A stretch of 64,000 nt of DNA, from assembly GCA_964536835.1 (NCBI GenBank), contig CAZIAZ010000001.1, positions 76,741 to 140,740 on the forward strand, written 5' to 3'. A program made the translations under genes and the position numbers. Numbering within the stretch: position 1 is the stretch's first letter; each line of letters opens with the position of its first letter. The notes beneath the pieces are model-generated. The model did no database searches and had not been told where the DNA came from. It saw only the letters and a list, made by a program, of their open reading frames with translations. Of this stretch, positions 53,166 to 61,926 are shown piece after piece. This stretch comes from DAONFI01 sp035403485 (lineage in GTDB: Bacteria; Planctomycetota; Phycisphaerae; SM23-33).

Positions 53166-53441
53166 TTAACCAACCGCGGGCCGCACTACGCGAACCAGAC
53201 GGTGTGCTTTCTTCTTGCTTAGCGGCCGAACCGGCACGATTTCAACCATATCGCCGACCTTAGCCTGCTCCAGCTCGTCGTGCACCGCCAGCTTCGTACG
53301 CCGGCGAAGATATTTGCCATAAGTCTCATGCTTGACGAGATTGTCTATCTGGACCGAAACCGTCTTGCTGCCGCTCTTGGATATCACCGTGCCAACCTTG
53401 GCGCGACGGTTATGATTTTTTTTCTGTGCTTCGTTCGTCAT
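53166..53441 (-). CDS. rpsQ: 30S ribosomal protein S17
   Basis: S17 is an OB-fold protein binding the 5' domain of 16S rRNA. KVGTVISKSGSKTVSVQI, HETYGKYLRRRTKLAVHDE and GDMVEIVPVRPLSKKKAHRLV are characteristic. It has 91 residues with a basic opening. It follows rpmC and precedes rplN. Confidence 0.97.
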   Translation of the reverse strand: MTNEAQKKNHNRRAKVGTVISKSGSKTVSVQIDNLVKHETYGKYLRRRTKLAVHDELEQAKVGDMVEIVPVRPLSKKKAHRLVRVVRPAVG

Positions 53442-53462
53442 TTGAACTCGCCTTTCCTGCTC

Positions 53463-53669
53463 TTACGCTGTCTGCTGTGCAGAAAGTTCACGCTGGCGGA
53501 TAACCGTACTGATGCGGGCGATATCCTTGCGGGTTTTGGTTATCTGCGAAGTGTTTTCCAGTTTTTCAGTCACCGATTGGCTGCGGAGGTCGAATATCCG
53601 GCGTTTGAGGTTCGCCAGTTCAGCCTGCAGTTCCGCGTCCGACATATTTTTTATTTCATTTATCTTCAT
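53463..53669 (-). CDS. rpmC: 50S ribosomal protein L29
   Basis: L29 lies beside the exit tunnel, near the docking site of SRP and trigger factor. It is a 68-residue two-helix protein with NMSDAELQAELANLKRRIFDLR and the late RKDIARISTVIRQRE. GGAAG is the nearest ribosome-binding candidate. Confidence 0.96.
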   Translation of the reverse strand: MKINEIKNMSDAELQAELANLKRRIFDLRSQSVTEKLENTSQITKTRKDIARISTVIRQRELSAQQTA

Positions 53670-53699
53670 GGTTGGTCTTCCAGAGATTTTTTCATGCCA

Positions 53700-54119
53700 C
53701 TATACGCCGTGCTTGCGGGCAACCATACGGCAGCGAACCGGCAGTTTCATCGCCACGCGACGCAGTGCGTCCTTGGCAGCCTCTTCCGAAACGCCGCCGA
53801 TTTCGAACATTACCTGGCCGGGCTTGACCACCGCAACCCAATGCTTGGTTTCGCCCTTGCCTTTGCCCATTCGAACTTCCAACGGTTTGCCGGATATCGG
53901 CTTGTCGGGGAATATTCGAATGTAAACCTTACCTATACGACGCAGGAAGTGAGTCGCGGCGATACGGCCGGCTTCTATCTGTCGGGCCGTTATCCACGCC
54001 GGCTCCATCGTCTGAAGTCCGTATTCACCGAAGTTCACGCGATTGCCGCGGGTCGCATTGCCGCTTATTCTGCCGCGCATCTGCTTGCGGTGTTTAACTC
54101 TTTTGGGCATCAAAGGCAT
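53700..54119 (-). CDS. rplP: 50S ribosomal protein L16
   Basis: L16 organises the A-site region of the large subunit. LMPKRVKHRKQMRGR and the late GEGKGETKHWVAVVKPGQVMFE (with extra residue changes) identify it, with GGVSEEAAKDALRRVAMKLP near the end. It has 139 residues. GAGG lies nine bases before the ATG. The 145-base gap to rpsC is unusually long for this cluster and holds no gene. Confidence 0.96.
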   Translation of the reverse strand: MPLMPKRVKHRKQMRGRISGNATRGNRVNFGEYGLQTMEPAWITARQIEAGRIAATHFLRRIGKVYIRIFPDKPISGKPLEVRMGKGKGETKHWVAVVKPGQVMFEIGGVSEEAAKDALRRVAMKLPVRCRMVARKHGV

Positions 54120-54264
54120 CTTATCTTACCTCGTTACCAATCCGGCAGACTTCGGCAATTCGCCGCCATTCCGCCTTTGCCTATTTCCTTGACACGCTAT
54201 CTTATCGTCAAATCTTCAAAATATCTCGCCGCCATGCGGTTCGAAAATCTGAAAATCACCAAAA

Positions 54265-55065
54265 TCACTCTTCCGATGTCGCCGTTGGCGCATCAGCCTC
54301 GCCGGCTGACGTCTGCTGCTGTTGTGCTATGCCTTTGCCGCGGCTGCGACGACGGCGACGCGGCCGACGGCCGTCAGCTGCGTTACGCGCCTGCTGTTGT
54401 GCAATCATCTCTTCTTCGGTCAGCTGTTCGCTGAAAAGGCCGCGATACACCCACACCTTTATGCCGATAACACCATAAGTGGTGAAGCACGGCGTATAGC
54501 CGTAATCGACGTCGGCTTCAAGGGTGTGAAGCGGCACACTGCCGAGAACCATCTTTTCGTTGCGGGACATTTCCGCACCGCCAAGACGGCCGGAGAGCAT
54601 TATCTTTACGCCGCGGGCGCCAGCCTGCATGGCGGCTTCCGCCTTCTGCTTCATGCAACGACGAAAACTCGCACGCCGCTTGAGCTGTTCGCTTATGCCC
54701 TCGCCTATCAGCCGCGCATCCAGGTCGGGATTGCGTATCTCGACAATATTAACATTCACGCGACGGTCGGTCAGTTCTTCCAGGGCATTTTTAATCTTGT
54801 CGACTTCGGCGCCTTTGGGCCCGATTACAATGCCCGGCCGTGCGGTCTTGAGGATTACCTTGACCTCTTCACGGGTGCGCTCTATCTCGACGGAACTTAC
54901 AGCTGCGAACGGAGGCGTCCGGTTGAGCCGCTGATCGAGAAATTCGCGAATCTTCGCGTCTTCGACGAGGAATTCGCCGTAGTTGCTCTTGGGTGCAAAC
55001 CAGCGGCTGCGCCATCCGAGCGTCACACCTGTTCTGAATCCGATTGGATTTACTTTCTGGCCCAT
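54265..55065 (-). CDS. rpsC: 30S ribosomal protein S3
   Basis: S3 lines the mRNA entry channel. MGQKVNPIGFRTGV opens it, the KH domain has GIVIGPKGAEVDKIK, and ARGVKIMLSGRLGGAEMSR follows. The C-terminus adds a poly-Arg stretch and an acidic Ser/Glu-rich tail. The frame is open to 55092, but GAGG eight bases before the ATG at 55065 sets the start, giving 266 residues. Confidence 0.96.
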   Translation of the reverse strand: MGQKVNPIGFRTGVTLGWRSRWFAPKSNYGEFLVEDAKIREFLDQRLNRTPPFAAVSSVEIERTREEVKVILKTARPGIVIGPKGAEVDKIKNALEELTDRRVNVNIVEIRNPDLDARLIGEGISEQLKRRASFRRCMKQKAEAAMQAGARGVKIMLSGRLGGAEMSRNEKMVLGSVPLHTLEADVDYGYTPCFTTYGVIGIKVWVYRGLFSEQLTEEEMIAQQQARNAADGRRPRRRRRSRGKGIAQQQQTSAGEADAPTATSEE

Positions 55066-55103
55066 ATAAAATGCCTCGCGTCTGTGCTTCAATCCTTAAA
55101 AAG

Positions 55104-55433
55104 TTAATCTACGTCGACAACCACGGAAATATGGCTGGTGCGTTTCAATATGTTATATGCCCTGCCGCGGTCTTTGGGACGAAACCGCTTCATCACGGGC
55201 CCTTCGTCGATTCGTATCTCCTTGACAATCAGGGTATCGACGTCGGCTTCGCCTTCATTGGCGCTGGCCACGGCGGATTTGATAACTTTCGATATCATGC
55301 CCGACGCCCTGTTTGGGGAGAACTTGAGGATGTTCAATGCGTCCTGCACATCCCGGCCCCTGACCATATCGGCGACCAGCCTCATTTTGCGGGCCGACAT
55401 GCGGGCAAACTTGTGTGTTGCGTTCCAAGCCAT
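55104..55433 (-). CDS. rplV: 50S ribosomal protein L22
   Basis: L22 lines the exit tunnel, and its long hairpin is a macrolide-resistance site. HKFARMSARKMRLVADMVRG, NRASGMISKVIKSAVANA-like stretch and the end RTSHISVVVDVD identify it. The ATG at 55433 is chosen because GGAG lies nine bases upstream and it gives the usual MAW start (109 residues). An ATG at 55448 and a TTG at 55454 are in frame. Confidence 0.94.
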   Translation of the reverse strand: MAWNATHKFARMSARKMRLVADMVRGRDVQDALNILKFSPNRASGMISKVIKSAVASANEGEADVDTLIVKEIRIDEGPVMKRFRPKDRGRAYNILKRTSHISVVVDVD

Positions 55434-55476
55434 CTTACGATGCTCCATTTTCAATCTCGATTAAATAACGTTCAGC

Positions 55477-55785
55477 CTATGCCTTGGCGGGGGCTGCAGC
55501 TGGTGACGATGCAGCCGCGGCAGCCTTGGCGCCGCTATGGCCACGGAAGCTGCGGGTAGGACTGAACTCGCCGAGTTTATGCCCTACCATGTCTTCGGTA
55601 ATCAGTACGTTCGTGAACACTTTGCCGTTGTGCACCGAAAAATGCTGGCCTATGAATTCCGGCACTATTGTGCAGTCACGCGACCAGGTCTTGATGGGCG
55701 TACGATCGCCGGCTTCTTTAGCCTTCTCGACCTTGGCAAAAAGTCTTTCGTTCACATAGGGGCCTTTTTTCGCACTTCGCGTCAT
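55477..55785 (-). CDS. rpsS: 30S ribosomal protein S19
   Basis: S19 lies in the head of the small subunit and pairs with S13. MTRSAKKGPYVNERL, IKTWSRDCTIVPEFIG and HKLGEFSPTRSFRGH are typical. The C-terminus adds about 14 Ala/Pro-rich residues, making 102. GAGG precedes the ATG. Confidence 0.97.
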   Translation of the reverse strand: MTRSAKKGPYVNERLFAKVEKAKEAGDRTPIKTWSRDCTIVPEFIGQHFSVHNGKVFTNVLITEDMVGHKLGEFSPTRSFRGHSGAKAAAAASSPAAAPAKA

Positions 55786-55829
55786 GGCTTATCCTCTTGT
55801 TGGTTCAATCATTACTATCCGATTATTCA

Positions 55830-56681
55830 TTACAACGTCAACTGCCCTGTACGGGTGTTGCGGCGGCGACGCAGTATCATTTTGTTCGACGTCTTGCGTC
55901 TGTTGCGTGTCTTGCCGCCCTTGGAGAGCTTGCCCGTCGGCGAGGTAGGATGACGGCCGCCGGAACGTCGGCCTTCACCGCCGCCCATCGGATGGTCAAC
56001 AGGGTTCTGGCAACTGCCGCGAACGTGTGGCCGACGGCCCAGGTAACGCTTGCGGCCGGCTTTGCCCCAACGAACGGACATATGTTCTATATTGCCCAGC
56101 TGGCCGAGAGTCGCGCGGCATGACGCATGAAGTATGCGCATTTCGCCCGACGGCAGAATAATCGTCGCGCGGTCGCCTTCGCGGGCGACGAGCTTGGCTG
56201 TTCCGCCTGCAGTGCGTACCAGTTGGCCGCCTCTGCCGGCTGTCATCTCAATATTGTGAATATCAAGGCCCAGCGGAATCTTCCGCAGCGGCAGGCAGTT
56301 GCCGACGGTCGGCTCGCTACCGATGCCGCTATACACCTTGCTGCCCACCTTCAAACCCACAGGCGAGAGAATGTATCGTTTTTCGCCATCCTCGTACTGC
56401 ACCAGCGCAATATTGCATGTACGGTTAGGATCATATTCAATGGTCATAACCTCGGCAGCCATTCCGTCCTTGTTCCGCTTCCAGTCTATCAGGCGGTAGC
56501 GACGCTTGTGCCCGCCCCCACGAAACCTCGACGTTACAACTCCCTTGAAATTGCGGCCGCCGGTCTTCTTGAGCGGACGCAACAGCGACTTCTCCGGCGA
56601 ATTCGAGGTGACTTCCGAACGGATGTTCACCGACGAATTACGACGGCCTGCTGATGTCGGTTTGTAAATTTTTATCGGCAT
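55830..56681 (-). CDS. rplB: 50S ribosomal protein L2
   Basis: L2 is needed for subunit joining and peptidyl transfer. MPIKIYKPTSAGRRNSSV, KRRYRLIDWKRNKDG and the catalytic-loop region NPVDHPMGGGEGR (with the conserved His) are present. It has 283 residues. AAGGTAG precedes the ATG. Confidence 0.97.
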   Translation of the reverse strand: MPIKIYKPTSAGRRNSSVNIRSEVTSNSPEKSLLRPLKKTGGRNFKGVVTSRFRGGGHKRRYRLIDWKRNKDGMAAEVMTIEYDPNRTCNIALVQYEDGEKRYILSPVGLKVGSKVYSGIGSEPTVGNCLPLRKIPLGLDIHNIEMTAGRGGQLVRTAGGTAKLVAREGDRATIILPSGEMRILHASCRATLGQLGNIEHMSVRWGKAGRKRYLGRRPHVRGSCQNPVDHPMGGGEGRRSGGRHPTSPTGKLSKGGKTRNRRKTSNKMILRRRRNTRTGQLTL

Positions 56682-56704
56682 GGTGGTCTACCTTTTCTTG
56701 CTCT

Positions 56705-56989
56705 TTAGAACAGGTCGATGTGGTGGTCGGGATGAAGCACCACGATAGCCTTTTTCCAATCTTCGGTGTGTGCCATCACTCTTCCGGTGCGACGCGGTTT
56801 GCCCTTGCGGCTCTGCGTGCGGACTTCCACAACCTTTACGTTATAAATCTTTTCTATCGCCTGCTTGATTTGTGCCTTGTTCGCCTTGGGCGACACCTGA
56901 AACGCATAGGCGTTCAACGAACTTGACTGATGCGTGCCCTTTTCGGTCACAAGCGGACGGATGATTGTGTTGAACATGTCGTTTTCCAC
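56705..56989 (-). CDS. rplW: 50S ribosomal protein L23
   Basis: L23 sits at the exit tunnel and docks trigger factor and SRP. IIRPLVTEKGT near the start and YNVKVVEVRTQSRKGKPRR are characteristic. The start is a GTG at 56989 because GGAGG lies seven bases upstream; an ATG four codons later is the alternative. It has 94 residues and lies two bases after rplD. Confidence 0.95.
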   Translation of the reverse strand: MENDMFNTIIRPLVTEKGTHQSSSLNAYAFQVSPKANKAQIKQAIEKIYNVKVVEVRTQSRKGKPRRTGRVMAHTEDWKKAIVVLHPDHHIDLF

Positions 56990-56991
56990 GG

Positions 56992-57615
56992 TTATGCCTC
57001 CTTACCGCAAAGAAGCTTCATCGCCTCGCGGGTCACAACCATCTTGCTGCGCGTAGCCACATCATAGGCGTTGAGTTCTTCGGCTATGCGTACCATGAGG
57101 TCGGGAATGTTTCGCGAGGAGAGATAAACGTTTTTGTCGCGTTCTGCCAGCGTAAGCAGGCAGGTGCGGTTGACTTTGAGGTTTTTCATGAGTTCAGCCA
57201 TCCTGCCCGTTTTGGGTTCGGTGCAGCTGAGGCCTTCGAGAACCATGATATCCTGGCCGATGATTTTGGCCAGAATCGCGCTGTTGAGAGCCGCGCGACG
57301 CATATTCCTGGGCAGGGCTTTGCTGAAATCGCGGGGAGCTTTGGCGAAGGTATGGCCGCCTTTGCGAAGAATCGGAGCGGCTTTGTCGCCGTGGCGGGCG
57401 TTGCCCGTGCCCTTCTGGCGATAAATCTTCTTCGAAGAAAAAGCAACATCGCCACGGGACTTGGTCTTCACCGTGCCCTGACGTCTATTGGCGTGATACG
57501 TGACCACTGCCTGCTTCACCAAATCGACGTTGACGCTGCTGCCGAAGGTTTCTTCGCCTATCTGCAGCGTATCGACCTGTTTGCCTTGCGTGTTGTATAC
57601 TGGTACTTCAAACAT
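56992..57615 (-). CDS. rplD: 50S ribosomal protein L4
   Basis: L4 lines the exit tunnel and in E. coli also represses the S10 operon. TVKTKSRGDVAFSSKKIYRQKGTGNARHG is visible in consecutive stretches, with the tunnel-loop basic residues intact. It has 207 residues. AAAGGA precedes the ATG. Confidence 0.97.
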   Translation of the reverse strand: MFEVPVYNTQGKQVDTLQIGEETFGSSVNVDLVKQAVVTYHANRRQGTVKTKSRGDVAFSSKKIYRQKGTGNARHGDKAAPILRKGGHTFAKAPRDFSKALPRNMRRAALNSAILAKIIGQDIMVLEGLSCTEPKTGRMAELMKNLKVNRTCLLTLAERDKNVYLSSRNIPDLMVRIAEELNAYDVATRSKMVVTREAMKLLCGKEA

Positions 57616-57633
57616 ATTTCAATCCTTTACGAC

Positions 57634-58293
57634 TCAGGCCTTTACCTTGGCCGTTTTGGACTTGCGAATCATGAGATAACCGCCTTTGGCGCCGGGTACC
57701 GGGCCTTTTATAAGGAGGAGGTTATTCTCCCTGTCAATACCCACAAGCGCGTGATTGCGGCTGGAGACACGGTCGCATCCCATATGGCCGCCCATGCGTT
57801 TGCCTTTACGAATTTTCGGGCCCATGCCCAGGTTCGTGCCATGGCCGCCGATTGAACCTGGCGCCCGATGCTTGCGCTCCGTGCCGTGCGTGGCACAGAA
57901 ACCGCCAAAGCCGTGACGCTTCATGGGGCCGGCGTAACCTTTGCCCTTGCTCGTCCCGATGACGTCCACATACTGAACGCCGTCAAAAACCTCAACGGTC
58001 AGAGTCGTGCCGACTTCAGCATCGCCGTCGCCATCCATGCGGAACTCGCGGACGAATTTCTTCGCCGCTGTGCCTGCCTTGGCGGCATGGCCGATTTCAG
58101 GCTTGGAAGCCCGGTGCGGCTTTACGTCCTCGAAGCCCATCTGAACAGCGGAATAGCCGTCGCTGTCGGAACTCTTGACCTGCAGGACCGTGCAAGGTCC
58201 AGCCTGAATGACGGTCACTGGGTGAAGTACCCCAGCCTCGTCATACACCTGGGTCATGCCAACTTTCTTACCTAGTAATGCAGAAAGCATCAT
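57634..58293 (-). CDS. rplC: 50S ribosomal protein L3
   Basis: L3 is a key assembly protein near the peptidyl transferase centre. LLGKKVGMTQVYDEAG and MKRHGFGGFCATHGTERKHRAPGSIGG, in adjacent stretches, identify it. AGGTG sits just before the ATG at 58293, which is preferred to a GTG at 58299. It has 219 residues. Confidence 0.96.
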   Translation of the reverse strand: MMLSALLGKKVGMTQVYDEAGVLHPVTVIQAGPCTVLQVKSSDSDGYSAVQMGFEDVKPHRASKPEIGHAAKAGTAAKKFVREFRMDGDGDAEVGTTLTVEVFDGVQYVDVIGTSKGKGYAGPMKRHGFGGFCATHGTERKHRAPGSIGGHGTNLGMGPKIRKGKRMGGHMGCDRVSSRNHALVGIDRENNLLLIKGPVPGAKGGYLMIRKSKTAKVKA

Positions 58294-58308
58294 TCTCACC
58301 TGCCAAAC

Positions 58309-58617
58309 TTATGCCTTAATCTTTATGAAGACGCCTGCCGGTACCACGAGACGGTTGAGGGCTTCAACCGTGCGGACGGTCGGCTCGTATATGTCGATTA
58401 TCCGCTTGTGCGTACGCATCTCGAACTGGTCGCGGGACTTCTTGTCGACATGCGGACTGCGAAGAACCGTATAGCGCTCTATACGCGTTGGCAGCGGGAT
58501 AGGCCCACACACGCGGGCTCCCGTGCGCTCGGCATGCTCTACGATTTCTTTCGCCGAGCTATCCAACGCCCGGTGATCGTAGGCTTCCATTCGAATCCTT
58601 ATTCTGCCGTTATCCAT
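58309..58617 (-). CDS. rpsJ: 30S ribosomal protein S10
   Basis: S10 lies in the head of the small subunit; it is also the transcription factor NusE that pairs with NusB. IRIRMEAYDHRALDSSAKEIV, GPIPLPTRIERYTVLRSPHVDKKSR and the end FIKIKA (VPAGVFIKIKA) are diagnostic across the 102 residues. It is the first gene of the S10 cluster, behind its own promoter. Confidence 0.97.
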   Translation of the reverse strand: MDNGRIRIRMEAYDHRALDSSAKEIVEHAERTGARVCGPIPLPTRIERYTVLRSPHVDKKSRDQFEMRTHKRIIDIYEPTVRTVEALNRLVVPAGVFIKIKA

Positions 58618-59026
58618 GGAGTTTTACTCCTGCTTTCATCTGGTCTTAACTGTATTTCCGCACTCTCAGCCTGGAGATGCAGAGCCGTAAAAATTTACAG
58701 ATTTTCGGCTTTGTGTCAATCACAAAACCTTTATTTTTCAATATTTTTATCGAATCGTGACATCGTCACAAAAAACTTCCGCCCATACACTACCGCTGGG
58801 CCACGTACCACTGCATATTGTGGTCTCACGCAAACTGTCGTAGCTATTTTAAAAAGTTTCAAGTTCCAGGATGGCAACTTACAAGCAATTTTTTTAATAA
58901 AGTATCAAGGTTCATTTTCGTAAACATAACGCCAATCGTCATATTTTGTGAAGTTGACGCCTGCGTGAAATTTTTTCTTGAACACTCTTACTTTTTAAAC
59001 TTTTTAACTTTTTAAACAAATTCAGC
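58618..59026. other. Leader and promoter region of the S10 cluster
   Basis: This 409-base gap between fusA and rpsJ is A/T-rich and shows no gene. It contains the rpsJ promoter (58692-58719) and a small hairpin at the fusA end. tuf, often placed here, is absent. Confidence 0.7.
58692..58719 (-). promoter_or_regulatory. Sigma-70-type promoter of the S10 cluster
   Basis: On the minus strand a perfect TTGACA (58714-58719), a 16-base spacer and TAAATT (58692-58697), giving a leader of about 70 bases to rpsJ. Confidence 0.55.
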
Positions 59027-59037
59027 TTAGCTGAATG
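59021..59037 (-). terminator. Small palindrome spanning the fusA stop codon
   Basis: The minus strand reads ATTCAGC-TAA-GCTGAAT followed by TTGTTT, so the fusA stop codon forms the loop of a 7-bp stem. The stem is A/T-rich and the T-run broken, so it is at best a weak terminator. Confidence 0.3.
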
Positions 59038-61099
59038 ATAATATTTTTTCGCCAACCTGCGGCGGTGCCGGGGCATATTTCAGCGGCTCCATCGACCCGC
59101 TGGCTCGGCCCTGGCTCAGTGACCGCAACTGCGTCGAATATCCGAACATCTCCGATAGCGGAACTTCAGCCGTCACTACGAGATATTTTCCTCTCGACTC
59201 CTGGCCGGTGATTATCGCCCGCCGCGATGCAAGATCACTGGTTATCGCACCGAGGAACTCGTCCGGCGTCGAAACCTCAAGTTTCATTATCGGTTCAAGG
59301 AAAACTGGGTTGGCCGCCTGGACTGCTTCGTTGAACGCTACCGCAGCTGCCTGCGTAAACGCCGCTTCACTTGAATCAACCGGATGCTCCTGGCCGCCCA
59401 GCAGAGTTATTTTCAAATTCTGCATGGGATAACCCGCCAGCGGCCCACTTGCCGACGCGGCAAGCAAACCTTCTTTTATCGCAGGCAGATATTGGCCCGA
59501 AATGCCTTCCTTGCACTGGTTTACAAAAACAACGCTCGGCTGGCCTTCCGCCGGTTCATACGGCTCAACGCGAAGCATAACCCTCGCATAAAGCCCTCTG
59601 CCGCCAATCTGACGCTCGAAAGTGTGGTCTATTTCCTTTGTCGCAGTGGCTGTTTCCTTGTACGCCACTCGCGGCTTGCCGACGCGAACTTCCAGCTTCA
59701 TGTCGCGAACCAGCTTGTTCTTGACGATTTCCAGGTGCAGCTCGCCCATGCCGGATATAACCGTCTGGCCGGTCTCGCTGTTATAGGAATACTGGAAACT
59801 GGGGTCTTCGCGGCGAAGCGTATTCAGCGCATCTATCAGTTCCTGTTTGTCGGCGTTGGTACGCGGTTCGATGGACATGGAAATCACCGGATCGGGAAAC
59901 GCAAGCCGCTCAAGCACCACCGGGTGCTTGGGGTCACATAACGTATCGCCGGTTATGCAGTTACGCATGCCGACGAGCGCCACTATATTGCCTGCCGACG
60001 CATCTTCGCGGGCGTATCGCTGCTTGGCGTGCATCTGCCATATGCGGCTGACGTTTTCCTTTTTATCCTGCGTGGCGTTGAGCACCCGGCTGCCGGCTTT
60101 GAGCGTGCCGCTATATATGCGGACAAAGTTCAAATCGCCGTGCGTATCCGATGTGATTTTGAACACCAGCGCCGAAAACGGTTCTTTCGGGTCGGGGTGG
60201 CGAATCACTTTTTTATCGCTATCGAGCGATTCGTGGCCCACTATCGACGGAACATCACTTGGACTTGGTAAAAAATCTACGACCGCGTCTAGCAGCGGCC
60301 TGATGCCCTTATGTTTGAGGGCTGTTCCGCAAAGTACAGGCTGAATTTTTCCAGCTAGCGTTCCCTTGCGGATGGCGTTCAAAATATCCTGTTCGCCGAG
60401 CTCTTCCTCGGCGAGATATTTTTCCATAACTTCGTCGTCGAATTCGGCGACTCGGTCAATCATTTCCGTGCGAGCCAGTTCCGCTTCGTCGGCGTATTCT
60501 GCGGGAATTTCTTCCACTCGCAGCGTGGTAGCCGTTTCAGCGGGGTCATAGAAATAGGCTTTGCGGCGAATCAGGTCTATCTGGCCTTGAAAAGTTTCAG
60601 ACGCACCCATAGGTATCTGCAACTTTACCGGCCTGCCGTTAAGCCTTGTCTCTATTTCCTTTACAACCATCTCGAAGTCAGCCCCGAGCCGGTCCATCTT
60701 GTTAATGAAACACAGGCGAGGCACTTTATACCTGTCCGCCTGATGCCAGACCGTCTCGCTCTGGGCTTCCACGCCGCCTACGCCGCAGAAAACGCAAATC
60801 GCGCCGTCCAGAACTCGCAAGCTTCGCTCAACTTCAATTGTAAAATCAACGTGTCCCGGCGTATCGATGAGATTTACGCAACATCCGTTCCAGTCAAAGG
60901 TCGTAGCAGCCGAAGTTATCGTAATTCCGCGTTGCTGTTCCTCTTCGAGGTAATCCATGACCGCTGTGCCGTCGTGCACCTCGCCGATTTTGTAAGTTCT
61001 GCCGGCAAAAAACAATATGCGTTCGGTTACGGTGGTCTTACCGGCGTCTATGTGTGCACAGATGCCGATATTTCGGATTTTGCTTATCTCTTTGGCCAT
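59027..61099 (-). CDS. fusA: Translation elongation factor G
   Basis: EF-G drives translocation on the ribosome by GTP hydrolysis. The G motifs are intact: AHIDAGKTT (15-23), the switch II DTPGHVDF and NKMDRLGA. Domains II-V follow with GMGELHLEIV and AFTQAAAVAFNEA. It has 690 residues. The frame is open to 61207, but conservation begins at MAKEISKIRNIGICAH, so the ATG at 61099 is used; its ribosome-binding site is weak. rpsL and rpsG, its usual upstream partners, are not present. Instead a long structured leader precedes it. Confidence 0.96.
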   Translation of the reverse strand: MAKEISKIRNIGICAHIDAGKTTVTERILFFAGRTYKIGEVHDGTAVMDYLEEEQQRGITITSAATTFDWNGCCVNLIDTPGHVDFTIEVERSLRVLDGAICVFCGVGGVEAQSETVWHQADRYKVPRLCFINKMDRLGADFEMVVKEIETRLNGRPVKLQIPMGASETFQGQIDLIRRKAYFYDPAETATTLRVEEIPAEYADEAELARTEMIDRVAEFDDEVMEKYLAEEELGEQDILNAIRKGTLAGKIQPVLCGTALKHKGIRPLLDAVVDFLPSPSDVPSIVGHESLDSDKKVIRHPDPKEPFSALVFKITSDTHGDLNFVRIYSGTLKAGSRVLNATQDKKENVSRIWQMHAKQRYAREDASAGNIVALVGMRNCITGDTLCDPKHPVVLERLAFPDPVISMSIEPRTNADKQELIDALNTLRREDPSFQYSYNSETGQTVISGMGELHLEIVKNKLVRDMKLEVRVGKPRVAYKETATATKEIDHTFERQIGGRGLYARVMLRVEPYEPAEGQPSVVFVNQCKEGISGQYLPAIKEGLLAASASGPLAGYPMQNLKITLLGGQEHPVDSSEAAFTQAAAVAFNEAVQAANPVFLEPIMKLEVSTPDEFLGAITSDLASRRAIITGQESRGKYLVVTAEVPLSEMFGYSTQLRSLSQGRASGSMEPLKYAPAPPQVGEKILSFS

Positions 61100-61600
61100 C
61101 ACTATCCGGTGTAACAACACGCCATCATGCGATTTTCGTCGCACTGTACAAGCGAGCGTCCTTAATAAGCTAAAAAAACTAACCGGACGCTCAAATTTCG
61201 CCGACACTCAATCGACGCCGTCAGGCAGCGTCATCGTGTCAGCGGTAAAAACACCCTCGCAGGCGTGCATCCGATTTGGATAACTGCCTGCGTAACCTGC
61301 CGTTACGGTTGAACACCATATTCCGGCAAGCCGGCTGTTTTTATCTCTGCCGCTTTTGCGCGAGCGGCTTGCGCTCGAGCCCCGACGGTTACTCCTGGCG
61401 AGTCCATCAGGGTCAGCCGCGGTTTCCTTCAGGCTGTTTTCGTCTGCCAAGCCTATGTATTCAGCCTGCCGACATCTATCACCAGAGGCGTTTCGCAAAC
61501 CTCTTTAAGAAGGACCTTTCGGCCGATTCAAACATTGCCGCTTCGCGGTTTCTTTTAAAATTTTTTTTGAGAAAAACCGCATTGGCCTTGTTTGAAGGAG
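61100..61600 (-). ncRNA. Candidate structured RNA or long leader upstream of fusA
   Basis: About 500 bases without a convincing protein but dense in hairpins. Clear pairs are 61154-61161 with 61185-61192 (GAGCGTCC), 61200-61207 with 61236-61243 enclosing 61214-61218 with 61228-61232, 61258-61264 with 61286-61292 (CGCAGGC), 61291-61296 with 61302-61307 and 61349-61354 with 61363-61368. A minus-strand TTGCGG/TATTAT pair at 61606-61633 could start it. A GCAGACGAAAAC near 61430 recalls a tmRNA tag start, but no tRNA-like ends or tag stop are found. The family is unassigned; it could be a separate RNA or a regulatory leader. Confidence 0.35.
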
Positions 61601-61605
61601 GTCAA

Positions 61606-61633
61606 ATAATATCAGAATCTTTTGTAACCGCAA
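61606..61633 (-). promoter_or_regulatory. Possible promoter of the fusA leader
   Basis: On the minus strand TTGCGG (61628-61633), a 16-base spacer and TATTAT (61606-61611). The -35 is poor. The remaining bases to the next gene (61634-61926) are very A/T-rich with nothing else recognised. Confidence 0.3.
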
Positions 61634-61926
61634 GTGCTTTATCGATTTTTTTAAAAAAATTTCAAAATTTTTAAAATTTGGATTTTTTACAGCGGCGGGT
61701 TTAGAAATGCTTTGGGGATTTTCTTTTTATTTTTAGTGTTTAATTCCTAAATTTTAATTTGCATTTCCCCCAACATCTCCTTAACATGAATTTTCCCATG
61801 GGGTCAGCAGTCGGGGCCAGCATTTTTACAGCCGTCGCATGCAACCTCAAGGCAAAAAAGCGTTTGTATGTATAGTCAGAAGCATCGAATTTAATATTGC
61901 CGAAAATCTTGAGAATAGGAGACAAA

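Noticed and set aside
61208..61498. 96-codon minus-strand frame containing LADENSLKETAA, like a tmRNA tag
   Set aside because: There is no stop after a plausible tag, no tRNA-like 5' or 3' half, and the translation is Ser/Arg-rich without protein character. Kept only as part of a candidate structured region.
61595..61674. AAGGAGGTCAAATAATATC, a perfect Shine-Dalgarno sequence on the plus strand
   Set aside because: No start codon lies at a usable distance, and the frame after it is short and low in complexity. It is probably chance in A/T-rich DNA.
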